A DNA stretch of 64,000 bases, from contig JAWKOL010000012.1 in NCBI GenBank assembly GCA_041391225.1, forward strand, positions 132,344-196,343, read 5' to 3'. The DNA comes from RI-153 sp041391225 (GTDB taxonomy: Bacteria; Chloroflexota; Anaerolineae; Caldilineales; Caldilineaceae). The notes beneath the pieces were generated by a model that was not told where the DNA came from, did no database searches, and saw only the letters and a list, made by a program, of their open reading frames with translations. Shown here piece after piece: positions 44,805-54,019 of the stretch (positions are counted from its first letter, which is position 1; the number at the start of each line of letters is the position of its first letter). The position numbers were made by a program, and so were the translations under genes.

Positions 44805-45824
44805 ATGCCGCGCCGACTTGCTTCCGTTACCTTGGTGGTGCATGACTATGATGAGGCCATCAACTTTTTCACCGGGGCGTTGCGGTTTCGCCTGCTCGAA
44901 GATACCCGCCTAAGCGAAGAAAAACGCTGGGTGGTGGTGTCGCCGGGCGACGGTGGGAGCACTTCGCTTCTGCTGGCGCGCGCCGCAAACGAGACACAGA
45001 ACGCACACGTCGGTCAACAGACGGGCGGACGCGTTGCTTTCTTTCTACATACTGATGATTTCTGGGATGACTACGCGCATATGAAAGCGCATGGCGTCCA
45101 CTTCACCGAGGAACCGCGCCAGGAGGAATACGGCACAGTGGTCGTCTTCCTGGATCTATACGGCAACAAGTGGGATCTGGTGCAGCGAAATCAGCAGAAA
45201 GCAGTTCACCAAGACGAAACCGTACAACAGGAATCGCGCTACGAACGCCTGTCCAGCTTCTACCAGAGCGGCCCCGTGCCTTGGGATCATGTCGATCCGC
45301 CGCCCGAAGTGTTGGCCACAGTGCCTACACTGCCCGTGGGCCGGGCGCTGGATCTGGGCAGCGGCCTGGGGCGGGCTTCGATCTTCATGGGCAAGCTCGG
45401 TTGGCAGGTGGACGGCGTCGATTTCATCCCGCAGGCGATAGAAGAATCCACAGCCCGCGCCAAGGCCGCCGGCGTCGCCGACAGGGTCCACTTCCACCAG
45501 TCAGAAGTGACCGAGCTGGGTTTCCTCGACGGCCCATACGACTACGCGCTGGATGTTGGCTGCGCGCACAGCTTCTCGGTGGACGAGTTACGCGCCTATC
45601 ATCGTCACCTGCGCCGGTTGTTGCGGCCAGGCGCAATCTACATGCTCTTCGCACACCTGAACGAGGGCGAGGTACAGCCGGATCAGCGTCGATGGATGGA
45701 TGAGGCCGACGTGCGCGCCGTCTTCGCGGATGGTTTCAGCTTGCGGCGAGCGGAATATGGCACAACCCAGGTGGGTGATCAGGCGCCCTGGCGTTCGGCC
45801 TGGTTCTGGTTCGAGCGCGTGTAG
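44805..45824 (+). CDS. Fusion protein: VOC/glyoxalase domain plus SAM-dependent methyltransferase
   Basis: 339 residues. Residues 1-125 form a VOC domain (ASVTLVVHDYDEAINFFTGA, YGTVVVFLDLYGNKWDL), as in glyoxalase or bleomycin-resistance proteins. A linker of about 30 polar residues follows. Residues 155-339 are a class I methyltransferase with RALDLGSGLGRASIF (SAM site), VDGVDFIPQAIEESTARA and ALDVGCAHSFS. The frame is continuous with no sign of joined genes. Start ATG 44805 follows AGATAGGAA. The VOC part could bind the acceptor. The substrate is unknown. Confidence 0.85.
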   Translation: MPRRLASVTLVVHDYDEAINFFTGALRFRLLEDTRLSEEKRWVVVSPGDGGSTSLLLARAANETQNAHVGQQTGGRVAFFLHTDDFWDDYAHMKAHGVHFTEEPRQEEYGTVVVFLDLYGNKWDLVQRNQQKAVHQDETVQQESRYERLSSFYQSGPVPWDHVDPPPEVLATVPTLPVGRALDLGSGLGRASIFMGKLGWQVDGVDFIPQAIEESTARAKAAGVADRVHFHQSEVTELGFLDGPYDYALDVGCAHSFSVDELRAYHRHLRRLLRPGAIYMLFAHLNEGEVQPDQRRWMDEADVRAVFADGFSLRRAEYGTTQVGDQAPWRSAWFWFERV

Positions 45825-45828
45825 CGGC

Positions 45829-46737
45829 ATGGGCATACAGGACGCGCACGCCGCAGCATTCGCCTGCCTGCTGCAACGCTTTGCACCCGGGGCGCAGTTG
45901 ACCCGCGCCTGGCCGCTCGTCGGCGGCGTCTCCGCCGAGGTGACCGCGCTGGATTACGTCACCTCGGGCGGGGATCGACAAAAGGCAGTGGCGCGGCGGC
46001 ATGGGCCGGTGGATCTGGCGCGCGATCCACACATTGCCGCGCATGAGTCTCGTCTGCTGCAAACCGTGTGCGCATCGGGGTTGCCCGCGCCTGCGCCGCT
46101 CTTCGTAGACGACGCCTGCGATCTGTTCCCGTCGCCTGTCCTCGTAGTGGCCTACGTCGAGGGCGAAATTGTGCTCGATCCGCCGGATCTTGGCGGCTAT
46201 CTGCACCAACTGGCCAACTTCCTCGCGCAGTTGCACGCCGTCGACATCACCAGCGCTGCGCTAGACTTTTTGCCGCGGTTGGGATGGCAGGTTGGCCCTC
46301 CCCCGGCACTCGTTGACGAATCGCTCAGCGAAGACATGATCCGCCGTGTGCTGGCGAACAGCGCGCCACAGGCCAGAGGCCGCACCGTTTTGTTGCACGG
46401 CGACTTCTGGCCGGGGAACGTGCTGTGGCGTGGGGATCAACTGGCGGCTGTGGTCGATTGGGAAGACGCAGCGTTGGGCGATCCACTGGCCGATGTGGGC
46501 AACGCCCGCTTGGAGATCCTGTGGGCGCTGGGCGAGGCGGCGATGACGCAATTCACAGCCCGCTATCAAGCACTGACCGGCGCAGACTACGCCCCGCTGC
46601 CCTACTGGGATCTACGTGCGGCGCTGCGCCCGGCAGGCAAATTGGGCGGATGGGGGCTGCCGCCAGAACAAGAGGATCACATACGCGCCCTGCACAAAGG
46701 TTTCGTACAACAGGCGATGGCACAGATCGAAGGTTAA
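45829..46737 (+). CDS. Aminoglycoside phosphotransferase-like kinase
   Basis: 302 residues. VLLHGDFWPGNVLWRG is the Brenner motif with the catalytic Asp and Asn, and AVVDWEDAALGDPLADVGN gives the metal-binding Asp. The N-lobe has AVARRHGPVDLARDPHIAAH, where the nucleotide-binding Lys would be expected; Arg is seen instead. The fold matches APH/choline kinase-like enzymes that phosphorylate small molecules; drug resistance should not be assumed. It follows the VOC-methyltransferase gene by four bases and is probably in the same operon. Confidence 0.85.
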   Translation: MGIQDAHAAAFACLLQRFAPGAQLTRAWPLVGGVSAEVTALDYVTSGGDRQKAVARRHGPVDLARDPHIAAHESRLLQTVCASGLPAPAPLFVDDACDLFPSPVLVVAYVEGEIVLDPPDLGGYLHQLANFLAQLHAVDITSAALDFLPRLGWQVGPPPALVDESLSEDMIRRVLANSAPQARGRTVLLHGDFWPGNVLWRGDQLAAVVDWEDAALGDPLADVGNARLEILWALGEAAMTQFTARYQALTGADYAPLPYWDLRAALRPAGKLGGWGLPPEQEDHIRALHKGFVQQAMAQIEG

Positions 46738-46752
46738 CCCAGCCATCGTGGG

Positions 46753-47820
46753 CTACGGCGCAATGACCATGTCGCGCACGGATACGTCGCTGCGAATGTA
46801 CCAGGCGTTGACCCAGCCGGTGACGCCCTTGGCGCGGATCTCGATCCACGTGCCGCGGGCGTTGCGGTAACCAGTCAGTTCCACTACGTCCTGGCGGCTG
46901 ATGGTTGTGAGGATGCCGTAGCCTACGCCCGGTCCGCGACGAACGTTGAGGTAACGGGCATTGATCAACACACCGGTGTACGGGTAGACATACACCGGAC
47001 CGCCGGTTCCGTAGGCAGGGGTAGGGGTGGGCGCAGGCGTCGAAGTCACCGGGGACCCCGCCCACGAGGTGATGTTGTCGCGGAAGGGGTAAAGGAGCCA
47101 CTCGGGCCGACCGTTGTCGGTATCGCCCAACGAATCCAACATGCGCCCTTGTGTCCACAGTTCCACGCGATAGGGTTGCCCGCGGTTTCCGTAGTACGCT
47201 TCCACGGGCAAGCCGTCGATCTTGATCCGTCCGCTGGCGTCGATAGGACCAACCCCGCCCGGCGTCATGTACTGCCATTCGCCGCTGGGCATTCGTCGAT
47301 AGACGCGCACCCACGTCCCCGGCGCGGCGTAGGTGATGATGTTGCCGATCAGTCGCGACGATTCCTTGCGAGCCCAACTGAGGCGGACGGAGGCTGATCC
47401 TGTGTGCTCGAAGTATTCCAGTCGCACCGTCTGGTTCCCCGCGCCAAGATGAATGGTCCCGGTGCGGGTAGCGCCACTGCTCTCGCGCCAATCGTCGATG
47501 ATCAACGTGCCGCCTACAAACAGGCGCACACCATCGTCCGCGGCCACGCTGAACTCGTAGTCGCCTTCGTCGAAGTAGAGTGTCTGTGTCCACCGCACCG
47601 AGAAATCATCGGCAGGGATCAGGCCGTCGGGCGATCCGTTGCCCCAGTTGAAGTCGATGCCGGCATCGGTGCGCACAACAGACGGCGCGCCGGCCAGATC
47701 ACGGTTGGCAAAGTACTCGGCGTACCAGCCCCCGTCGGCGTGGGAAGTTGCCGAACTCATAAAGAGCAATGCACAAAACACGAGCACCGAAGCAGCGCCA
47801 CTCCCTAGAAATCGTTTCAT
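46753..47820 (-). CDS. Secreted protein with PA14 and bacterial SH3 domains
   Basis: 355 residues. ATG 47820 has TGGAGG upstream; a signal peptide (SGAASVLVFCALLFMSS) follows. The PA14 domain starts WYAEYFANRDLAGAPSVVRT and includes FSVRWTQTLYFDEGDYEFSV, DDGVRLFVGG and VRLEYFEHTGSASVRLSW. A middle beta region leads to a Pro/Thr linker. The last 65 residues, ARYLNVRRGPGVGYGILTTI and VTGWVNAWYIRSD, form a bacterial SH3 domain. PA14 suggests carbohydrate binding and SH3 cell-wall binding. Confidence 0.85.
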   Translation of the reverse strand: MKRFLGSGAASVLVFCALLFMSSATSHADGGWYAEYFANRDLAGAPSVVRTDAGIDFNWGNGSPDGLIPADDFSVRWTQTLYFDEGDYEFSVAADDGVRLFVGGTLIIDDWRESSGATRTGTIHLGAGNQTVRLEYFEHTGSASVRLSWARKESSRLIGNIITYAAPGTWVRVYRRMPSGEWQYMTPGGVGPIDASGRIKIDGLPVEAYYGNRGQPYRVELWTQGRMLDSLGDTDNGRPEWLLYPFRDNITSWAGSPVTSTPAPTPTPAYGTGGPVYVYPYTGVLINARYLNVRRGPGVGYGILTTISRQDVVELTGYRNARGTWIEIRAKGVTGWVNAWYIRSDVSVRDMVIAP

Positions 47821-48011
47821 CGCAGCCTCCATCGCACTTGGCGATTTACCGTCAACACGCATCTACTTAACTCGAAAACACGCGCTGAGTTCATTCTCGC
47901 GCAGCCTCATTCTACCGCATCTGCGCAATATCCGATCTGAGTGAGACAATCGTTCGATCTGAACGCGCCACTTGTCGAAAAGCGCAGAGCAAACCCACAG
48001 TGGAGAAACCT

Positions 48012-48485
48012 ATGACAAACGAAGCCATACGCCAGACGTTGATCGAAAAGATCAGCGCGCTCCCCGCTCAGATCGCCGCACTGACAACCGGCCTATCCAG
48101 CGACGAACTGACCACCGCCTACATCCCAGGCGAGTGGACGGTGGCGCAGAATGTTCATCACCTGGCCGATTCGCACATGAACAGCTACATCCGCTGCAAA
48201 CTCATCGCCACGGAAGAGCAGCCGCCGCTCAAGCCATACGATCAGGACCAATGGGCGCGCTTCCCCGACGCCACAAACGCCGACATCGCCGGATCGCTGG
48301 CGCTGTTGACAGCGCTGCACGGCCGCTGGGTGACGTTCTGGCAGAACCTCAGCGCCGAAGATTGGGCACGCACCGGCTACCACCCCGAGAACGGAGTGGT
48401 AGCACTGGATCAGCAGTTGGTCCTCTACGCGGAACACGGCGAAGCGCACATCGAACAGATCCAGCGGACGCTGGCGCACAAGTAA
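48012..48485 (+). CDS. DinB/YfiT-family protein
   Basis: 157 residues. The four-helix DinB fold is marked by EWTVAQNVHHLADSHMNSYI, the first metal-binding His with a second His four residues on, and EHGEAHIEQIQRTL, the third. TGGAGAAACC precedes ATG 48012. Relatives act as thiol-dependent S-transferases or putative hydrolases. Intact; no clear operon partner. Confidence 0.85.
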   Translation: MTNEAIRQTLIEKISALPAQIAALTTGLSSDELTTAYIPGEWTVAQNVHHLADSHMNSYIRCKLIATEEQPPLKPYDQDQWARFPDATNADIAGSLALLTALHGRWVTFWQNLSAEDWARTGYHPENGVVALDQQLVLYAEHGEAHIEQIQRTLAHK

Positions 48486-48581
48486 TGTGTGTTGCGTGCG
48501 ATGATGCGTCACATTCGGCAGCATCAGCCCAATGAAATGGCGACTTTCTCTTCCCACGCATCACGCATTACGCATCACCAA
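48486..48581. repeat. Inverted repeat, family B, degenerate
   Basis: The left arm (about 48487-48509) and right arm (48556-48578, GCATTAC words) pair imperfectly. It lies between the convergent DinB and Rieske genes, reaching the Rieske stop codon. Confidence 0.7.
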
Positions 48582-48952
48582 TACACAACCACATCGCCTG
48601 CCTCTGCCTCCACGCGATAGGACTTGACGCGCAGCCGCTCGTCGAAGAGGGCGCGCCCAGTCTTGATGTCAAACTCCCACTGGTGCCAGGGACATTTGAG
48701 GATCTCGCCCTCGCGCCCGTATTCAACTTGGGTGACACTCTCTGCTGTCACCAGAGGACGCACGCGGCCGTGGCAGAGCGGTCCACCGCGGTGGGGGCAG
48801 TAGTTGAGCAACGCATAGTAGACGCCGTCGAGGTTGAAGACGCCAATCTCGCGGCCGTCCACTGTCACCACGCGCCGCTCGCCCGGCCCAAATTCGTCCA
48901 CGCGCGCCACCACGCGGCGCTTCACCTTCGCAGCAGATTCCGATTTCGCCAT
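48575..48952 (-). CDS. Rieske [2Fe-2S] ferredoxin-like protein
   Basis: 125 residues. NYCPHRGGPLCHG and ILKCPWHQWEFDIKTGRAL hold the two Cys-x-His pairs of a Rieske cluster. The chain is short, with no membrane anchor, so it is a soluble electron carrier of the type that serves oxygenases or amidohydrolase-type decarboxylases. It lies downstream of the amidohydrolase gene on the same strand, 92 bases away. Confidence 0.92.
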   Translation of the reverse strand: MAKSESAAKVKRRVVARVDEFGPGERRVVTVDGREIGVFNLDGVYYALLNYCPHRGGPLCHGRVRPLVTAESVTQVEYGREGEILKCPWHQWEFDIKTGRALFDERLRVKSYRVEAEAGDVVVYW

Positions 48953-48972
48953 AATCTGGTCCTAAGGGTGAG

Positions 48973-49048
48973 ATAGAACGCGGATTGGGCGGATCAAAAC
49001 GGATTGCTACAGAATAAATTCGCCCAATCCGCCCAATCCGCGTTCTAT
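48973..49048. repeat. Inverted repeat, family F, perfect 20-bp stem
   Basis: Bases 48973-48992 pair perfectly with 49029-49048. The words are GCGGATT with ATAGAACG at the outer ends. The right end contains the stop codon TAG of the amidohydrolase gene. Confidence 0.92.
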
Positions 49049-50153
49049 TTTGGAAGATCGTAGAGTTCCCGCGCATTGTCCGACATGATCCGCCGCCGCA
49101 AGGACGCATCGAAGCCCTGCAAGAAGGTGCTGGGTTCATCCCAATCCCAATGCGGGTAGTCGCTGGCAAAGACCATCACCTCGTCGGCGCGCATCCATTC
49201 CAGGAACTTGCCCAGATCGGCTTTGGTGGGCGTGTCGGGCAGGGGTTGCGAGCCGAAGCGGATGTTGCTGCGCACATATTCGCTGGGTAGTTTCTTCACC
49301 CACGGTGTGTAATCGCGCAGGCCCTTCCAGTCGCCGTCCATGTGCCAGAGCAGGCCCGGCACCCAGAAGACATCGTGCTCGATGAAAAGGAAGCGGAAAT
49401 CCGGGTACTTCTCAAAAACACCTTCACAGATCAGGCTGACGGTGTGCGCCATCGCGATCTGTGGGCGCGCCATGCGCATCTCAAGGTAGTAGGTGGGGTA
49501 ACCGGCGGCAGTGGGCGGCGCTGCGATCCCCGCTCCCTCCCCCCCAAAGTGGACGCAGACCGGCAGCCCGTGCCGCTCACACGCTTCGTAGATGGGATGG
49601 TAGAAGCGATTGCCGAAGGGCAGGCGCGCCCCAGCAGGCATCAACACCTGGACGAATTCCTTGTGCGGGGCCAGCCGTTCGATCTCTGCTACAGCCTGTT
49701 GCGGATCCGTGGGCGCAATGTGGATCGAAGGCGCGGAAGCGCGGGTCCTGGCTTCACCCAATGCGCCAACGTCCAGTCGTTGAAGGCGCGGCAATAGGCG
49801 GCGGCGTAGTCGGGATCGGGATGGACGGCGGCGGCGTACGGCCCACCGGTGAGGACGGCCACATCAATGTCGTAGACGTTGAGATGCTTCTCGATGCAGA
49901 CCTGCGGCACCGTAGCGGGATTGGTCTCCTGACCAACCCACAGGTCATGGCGCGCCCCACTGCCAGGGACATTGGTGTAGCCCAGCCCCGGCATGATTGG
50001 GCCGAAATCTTTGATGTACTACTGGTAGTGGCGAGGCAAATAGGGGAACAACGTGGATGGCTCTTCAAACTGATGGTGTACATCGCAGTCCACAATACGC
50101 AGCCGTTCGGCGGATGCGGCGTCGGACCGGACGTCGTCTTTGACCTCGATCAT
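49045..50153 (-). CDS. Amidohydrolase-2 family protein, with an internal stop and one frameshift
   Basis: About 368 residues. ATG 50153 has AAGGAG upstream. IVDCDVHHQFE is the metal-binding N-terminal motif. After LFPYLPRHYQ there is an in-frame TAG at 50019-50021, and the same frame continues YIKDFGPIMPGLGYTNVPG. A frameshift near 49740 joins to HIAPTDPQQAVAEIERLAP. The rest (AGARLPFGNRFYHPIYEACE, CVHFGGEG, FLFIEHDVFWVPGLLW, MVFASDYPHWDWDEP) matches the ACMSD-like amidohydrolase/decarboxylase family with its metal ligands. It lies just upstream of the Rieske gene. Confidence 0.8.
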
Positions 50154-50250
50154 GTGGCTCTCCTTGTGTGATCCGGTTAAGCATGACGGATAATGTGCGT
50201 CGGATGATTCGCATAGGGCGTAGGCGCGGCGAGCGGAGGGAATTGTCTAC

Positions 50251-50312
50251 AAACACGGATTGGAAGGAACACAAATTCTATCCTAGATCCGTGTTCCTTC
50301 CAATCCGTGTTT
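50251..50312. repeat. Perfect 22-bp inverted repeat, family I (word ACACGGATT)
   Basis: Bases 50251-50272 pair perfectly with 50291-50312 around an 18-base centre. It lies between the diguanylate cyclase and amidohydrolase genes. The rest of 50154-50344 shows nothing else. Confidence 0.9.
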
Positions 50313-50344
50313 ACAAACTGGGGTTGGCAGCGTCGGAGAATTGA

Positions 50345-51454
50345 CTAGCTCACCGCGGCAACGACGCAGTTCTTCCCCTGCGCCTTGCCGGCGTAGAGGG
50401 CGCGGTCGGCCACCATGACGGTGCGTTCGAGGCCGTCGCCCAGGCGATGATCACTGACGCCGAAGCTCATGGTCACCGAAAGCCGCAGATCGCCGCACAG
50501 GCACACATGGCCTTCCAGTGCTTTGCGTACACGCTCGGCCACGATCATGGCGTCTTCGCGATCTGTGTCGGGCAGGAAGATGAGGAATTCTTCCCCGCCC
50601 CAGCGCGCAATCTGATCCTGTGCGCGCACAGAGATACGCAACAACTGCGCCATCTCTTTCAGCACCAGATCACCACAATGGTGACCATACTGATCATTGA
50701 TGCGCTTGAAATCGTCGATATCGCCCAGGATCACGGCGAATGGGTTCCGTGCGTCCACGCGCAGCAGCGCTCGTTCCAGCATTTCGTGCATGGAGCGCCG
50801 GTTGAGCAGGCCGGTGAGGGTGTCGGTGCGGGCGAGGTAGTCGAGGTGACGGTTGACGGAGCGCAACTGCAATTCCACATCTTCCACGGCCCTTGTGTAG
50901 ACAAAACCCAGCAGCACGTTAATTAAGAAGAAGGTGAAAAGATTGACGCGCTCGAAGAAGGTGAGCAGTGCAGTTGAAATCGCCGGGTTGGCTATGCCCC
51001 GAGAAACGCCGAACAACGACACATAGAGCACAAACATTGTGACCGCGCCCAGCAGTTTGAAAACCAACCGCCGCGACGGATGGAAGAAGCTGAAGAGCGC
51101 GATCACAGAAATGTAGTAATGAAATCCGCTTGCCCACCCAAGCACCAATGTGGCAATAGCCGCATGAACCAGGATCTCGGCAGCGCACAGGAAAAAGGCC
51201 AGATCGAGTTGACCTCGCTTCCCCAGCCAGATCGCGATCATGTAGATCATGACGCTCCCCACGTTGATCCAGGCTAGGCTGTCGACGCCAATCGTCCAGA
51301 AAATGGCGATAAAGCAGGCATGAACACACAGCGCCACATAGACGAAAAAGCGCACGAGCAGCGTGAAACGCTGGCGCGCGGCCGAACGCAGGATCTGCTG
51401 GGTAGGGGATAGCTCCTGCGCCAACACCTGTCGGCCGTCTGTAACTACGCTCAT
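50345..51454 (-). CDS. Membrane diguanylate cyclase (GGDEF)
   Basis: 369 residues. ATG 51454 follows AGGAG. Five or six membrane helices fill residues 30-190 (LLVRFFVYVALCVHACFIAI, VMIYMIAIWLG). The GGDEF domain has YLARTDTLTGLLNRRSMHE, ILGDIDDFKRINDQYGHHCG, RWGGEEFLIFLP (GGEEF, active form) and MSFGVSDH. RAQD five residues before GGEEF is an inhibitory I-site. It makes cyclic di-GMP from GTP at the inner membrane face; product feedback is expected. The sensor part is not a recognised family. Confidence 0.92.
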   Translation of the reverse strand: MSVVTDGRQVLAQELSPTQQILRSAARQRFTLLVRFFVYVALCVHACFIAIFWTIGVDSLAWINVGSVMIYMIAIWLGKRGQLDLAFFLCAAEILVHAAIATLVLGWASGFHYYISVIALFSFFHPSRRLVFKLLGAVTMFVLYVSLFGVSRGIANPAISTALLTFFERVNLFTFFLINVLLGFVYTRAVEDVELQLRSVNRHLDYLARTDTLTGLLNRRSMHEMLERALLRVDARNPFAVILGDIDDFKRINDQYGHHCGDLVLKEMAQLLRISVRAQDQIARWGGEEFLIFLPDTDREDAMIVAERVRKALEGHVCLCGDLRLSVTMSFGVSDHRLGDGLERTVMVADRALYAGKAQGKNCVVAAVS

Positions 51455-51593
51455 GAGATCTCCTGCTCTGCTGATCGATGATTCGTTGGCAATGGTTGTG
51501 CGCGGTCAATACAAGCGCAGCAAGAAAACCGATGCCTTCTTAGGAAGATATAACGAATTGATCGCAAAGAAAATAAGGAAAAAGCGTAGTAAA

Positions 51594-52775
51594 TCAGTGT
51601 ATCAAATGGCCACGAACGAGGACGTGTTTCAAGTTTAGATCGCTATCAAGGACGAGGAGATCAGCGTCGCTGCCAGGCATGAGGGATCCCTTACGCGGGG
51701 ACAGGCCAAGCAGAAGCGCCGGTGCATGGGTAGCCATGTAAACAGCGGTATGCAGGGGCAGGCGCGCCAGTTTCACGGCGCGCTGGAGCGCATCGAGAAG
51801 GGTGATGGTGCTGCCGGCCAGCCAGCCCCCGCCGCGCCCGCTGGTGGCAAAGCCTTCGGGGTGGATCGTCACTTCCAGCCCACCGCCGGTGTAGTTGCCT
51901 GGCGGGCAGCCTGCCACCGTCGACGCGTCGGAAACGAGGACGACGTGATCGGCGCCCTTCACCTGTACCAGGGGCGCAAGCAGCGCTGGGTGGAAGTGGT
52001 GGCCGTCCATGATCACGCCGCAGGTGAGATTGGGTTCGGCCAGCAGCGTGCCTACGATGCCCGGCTCCGAGGCCATGAAGCCCAGCACACCCGGCGCGCG
52101 GTGGGGCCAATCGCTGGCGTTGCCGGCATGGGTGACACAAGATAGCCCGGCCCGCAGCGCATCCTGCATTGTGGCGTACGTCGCCGCCGTGTGCCCAGCG
52201 GAGACGATGATGCCTTGCTGCACCAGCGCCGCGATCACCGGCAACGCGCCGGGCAATTCGGGAGCCAGCGTGAAAAGCGAAATCCGTCCGCGTGCGGCGT
52301 CTACGAAGCGATGCGCCAGATTCGCGTCGGGCAGGGTCAGCGCCGCCGGATCGTGAGCGCCGCTCTTCTCCGGCGCCAGGAACGGACCTTCCAGGTGAAT
52401 GCCGGGCAACGTCATGTTGGGGGCGTCGTCGAGGTAGTCGGCCAGCACGCGCAGGCTCTGTGTCAACGTCTCCACCGGCGCGGTGACCAGCGTGGGCAGC
52501 AGCGTCGTTGTCCCCCGGCTGCGGTGATGGGCGAGGATGGCGTCGAAATGGGACCGGTGCTGCGCCTGAAAGCTCCAATTCAGCGCGCCGTTGACCTGAA
52601 TGTCGATCAGGCCGGGGATCACGACGTCATCCCCCGCGTCGAGGATGCCGTCGCCGCTGGTCACCGTCCTGTCTACCGCGGCAATGACACCATCCTCCAG
52701 CCAGAGGGTCCCCTGTTCGAGGAAACCTTCAGGCGTCCAGATTTTGCCGGCGAAGATAGCGCGGGGGGTGGACAT
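51594..52775 (-). CDS. nagA: N-acetylglucosamine-6-phosphate deacetylase
   Basis: 393 residues from ATG 52775 after AAAGGAT. VVIPGLIDIQVNGAL, THLEGPFL-like GIHLEGPFLAPEKSGAHDP, IIVSAGHTAATYATMQDAL, CVTHAGNASDWPHRAPGVLG, IMDGHHFHP and VVLVSDASTVAG provide the metal and catalytic residues (Glu, two His, Asp) of NagA. The enzyme removes acetate from GlcNAc-6-phosphate in the cytoplasm. nagB lies upstream on the same strand, 288 bases away, so the two steps of amino-sugar breakdown are neighbours. Confidence 0.9.
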   Translation of the reverse strand: MSTPRAIFAGKIWTPEGFLEQGTLWLEDGVIAAVDRTVTSGDGILDAGDDVVIPGLIDIQVNGALNWSFQAQHRSHFDAILAHHRSRGTTTLLPTLVTAPVETLTQSLRVLADYLDDAPNMTLPGIHLEGPFLAPEKSGAHDPAALTLPDANLAHRFVDAARGRISLFTLAPELPGALPVIAALVQQGIIVSAGHTAATYATMQDALRAGLSCVTHAGNASDWPHRAPGVLGFMASEPGIVGTLLAEPNLTCGVIMDGHHFHPALLAPLVQVKGADHVVLVSDASTVAGCPPGNYTGGGLEVTIHPEGFATSGRGGGWLAGSTITLLDALQRAVKLARLPLHTAVYMATHAPALLLGLSPRKGSLMPGSDADLLVLDSDLNLKHVLVRGHLIH

Positions 52776-52794
52776 TGCGAGATCCTTTGTGGAG

Positions 52795-52922
52795 GGTGAA
52801 TGGTGACTGGTGATTGGTGAATGGGATCGTGTGGAGCCAATGATGCGGCATTGGCAGCCGTAGGTTGGGTTGGCGCCTGGAATCAGCATGTCAACGGAAA
52901 ATGATCCCGGCGCCAACCCAAC
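52795..52922. repeat. GGTGATT-type words and a perfect 14-bp hairpin upstream of nagA
   Basis: GGTGAAT/GGTGATT words occupy 52795-52825, with a weak partner near 53048-53066. Between them, 52864-52877 pairs perfectly with 52909-52922 (core GGTTGGCGCC). These lie in the spacer between nagB and nagA. Confidence 0.8.
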
Positions 52923-53063
52923 TTGTGTGGTCAACGTTAAACGATGGGTGCCGCAGAAAGTCGCTTGACCAACCGAATGAACGGTGAGTGATCGTATCGT
53001 CGCTTCAGTCTCTGAACGAGCAGAACCCATCCTACGAGTGGGTCACTTGCACCAAATCACCAA

Positions 53064-53831
53064 TCAGATCTGCGTCAACAACCCCGCCGATCCTTCATCC
53101 AGATACACCCAACAATCCGCGTGTCCGCGCAACGCCGACGCCGGGCAGTCGGGCGTGATGGGGCCAGCCAGCGCGCAGCGGACGGCTTCGGCCTTGCGCG
53201 CGTCGGGGACCACACACGAGATCGTCCTGGCGGCGAGGATGGCGGGGATCGACATGGAAAGCGCTTGTGGCGGCACCGCGGCCAGATCAGGGAAATGTCC
53301 TTCGCCCACTTGTTGGCGGCGGCAGGCTTCGTCCAGGTTCACCACCAGCACTTTGGCGTCGGTGGTGAAGTCCGCAGGCGGATCATTGAAGGCCAGGTGA
53401 CCGTTTTCACCGATGCCGATGCAGGCCACGTCAACGGGATGCCGGCGCAGCAATGCGTCGTAGCGGGTGGCCTCGGCCAGGGGATCGGCGGCGTTGCCGT
53501 CGAGCAGGTGCATGGCCTTCACCTGCACATGATCGAAGAAACGTTCGCGCAGGTAGCGCCGAAAACCCGCCGGGTGCGCCGGATCAAGCCCGATGTATTC
53601 GTCCAGGTGAAAAGCGATCACCCGCGACCAGTCGATGTCGGTTCGTTGTAGCAGCGCCGCCAGGAACTCGTACTGCGACGCGCCGGTTGCCAGCACAAGA
53701 TTGGCTTCGCCCCGCTCCGTCAGCGCCTGGTTGAGGCGCCCGGCCACAAACTCAGCGGCAGCCTGGCCCATCGTCACCTTGTCGGCGTAGAGTTCAACGT
53801 GGACGTCGTCTACAGAGAAATCGCGTAGCAA
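53064..53831 (-). CDS. nagB: Glucosamine-6-phosphate deaminase
   Basis: 255 residues starting at TTG 53831, with AAAGGAGCC upstream. LVLATGASQYEFLAALL, VIAFHLDEYIGLDPAHPAGF, VDVACIGIGENGHLAFNDPP and the catalytic His region match NagB. Several residues of the allosteric pocket of longer enzymes are absent, as in other short NagB proteins. It turns glucosamine-6-phosphate into fructose-6-phosphate and ammonia. A possible TATACT -10 box lies at 53925-53930 on the minus strand. Confidence 0.9.
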   Translation of the reverse strand: MLRDFSVDDVHVELYADKVTMGQAAAEFVAGRLNQALTERGEANLVLATGASQYEFLAALLQRTDIDWSRVIAFHLDEYIGLDPAHPAGFRRYLRERFFDHVQVKAMHLLDGNAADPLAEATRYDALLRRHPVDVACIGIGENGHLAFNDPPADFTTDAKVLVVNLDEACRRQQVGEGHFPDLAAVPPQALSMSIPAILAARTISCVVPDARKAEAVRCALAGPITPDCPASALRGHADCWVYLDEGSAGLLTQI

Positions 53832-53878
53832 GAGGGTGGCTCCTTTGGGTGGCAGGTGGCAAGTTGCAGGTCAGCATC

Positions 53879-53916
53879 GTCGTCGGTCGTCCGTCGTCGG
53901 TCGTCCGTCGTCGATC
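53879..53916 (+). repeat. Tandem 14-mer GTCGTCGGTCGTCC
   Basis: Two perfect copies (53879-53906) and a partial third lie upstream of nagB, in the divergent spacer with the GH51 gene. Confidence 0.8.
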
Positions 53917-54019
53917 TTCCAGGCAGTATAGCCCAAACTTGACATCTAGCCCAAGTGGAAGAAAGATCACAGTTAGTCTATGTAGTTTCCCCAAACCACA
54001 CACAGAAAGAGAATGAGCA

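Noticed and set aside
45829..46737. Antibiotic resistance gene
   Set aside because: The APH-like fold covers many small-molecule kinases. Nothing in the sequence or neighbours points to a drug, and the usual nucleotide-binding Lys is not evident.
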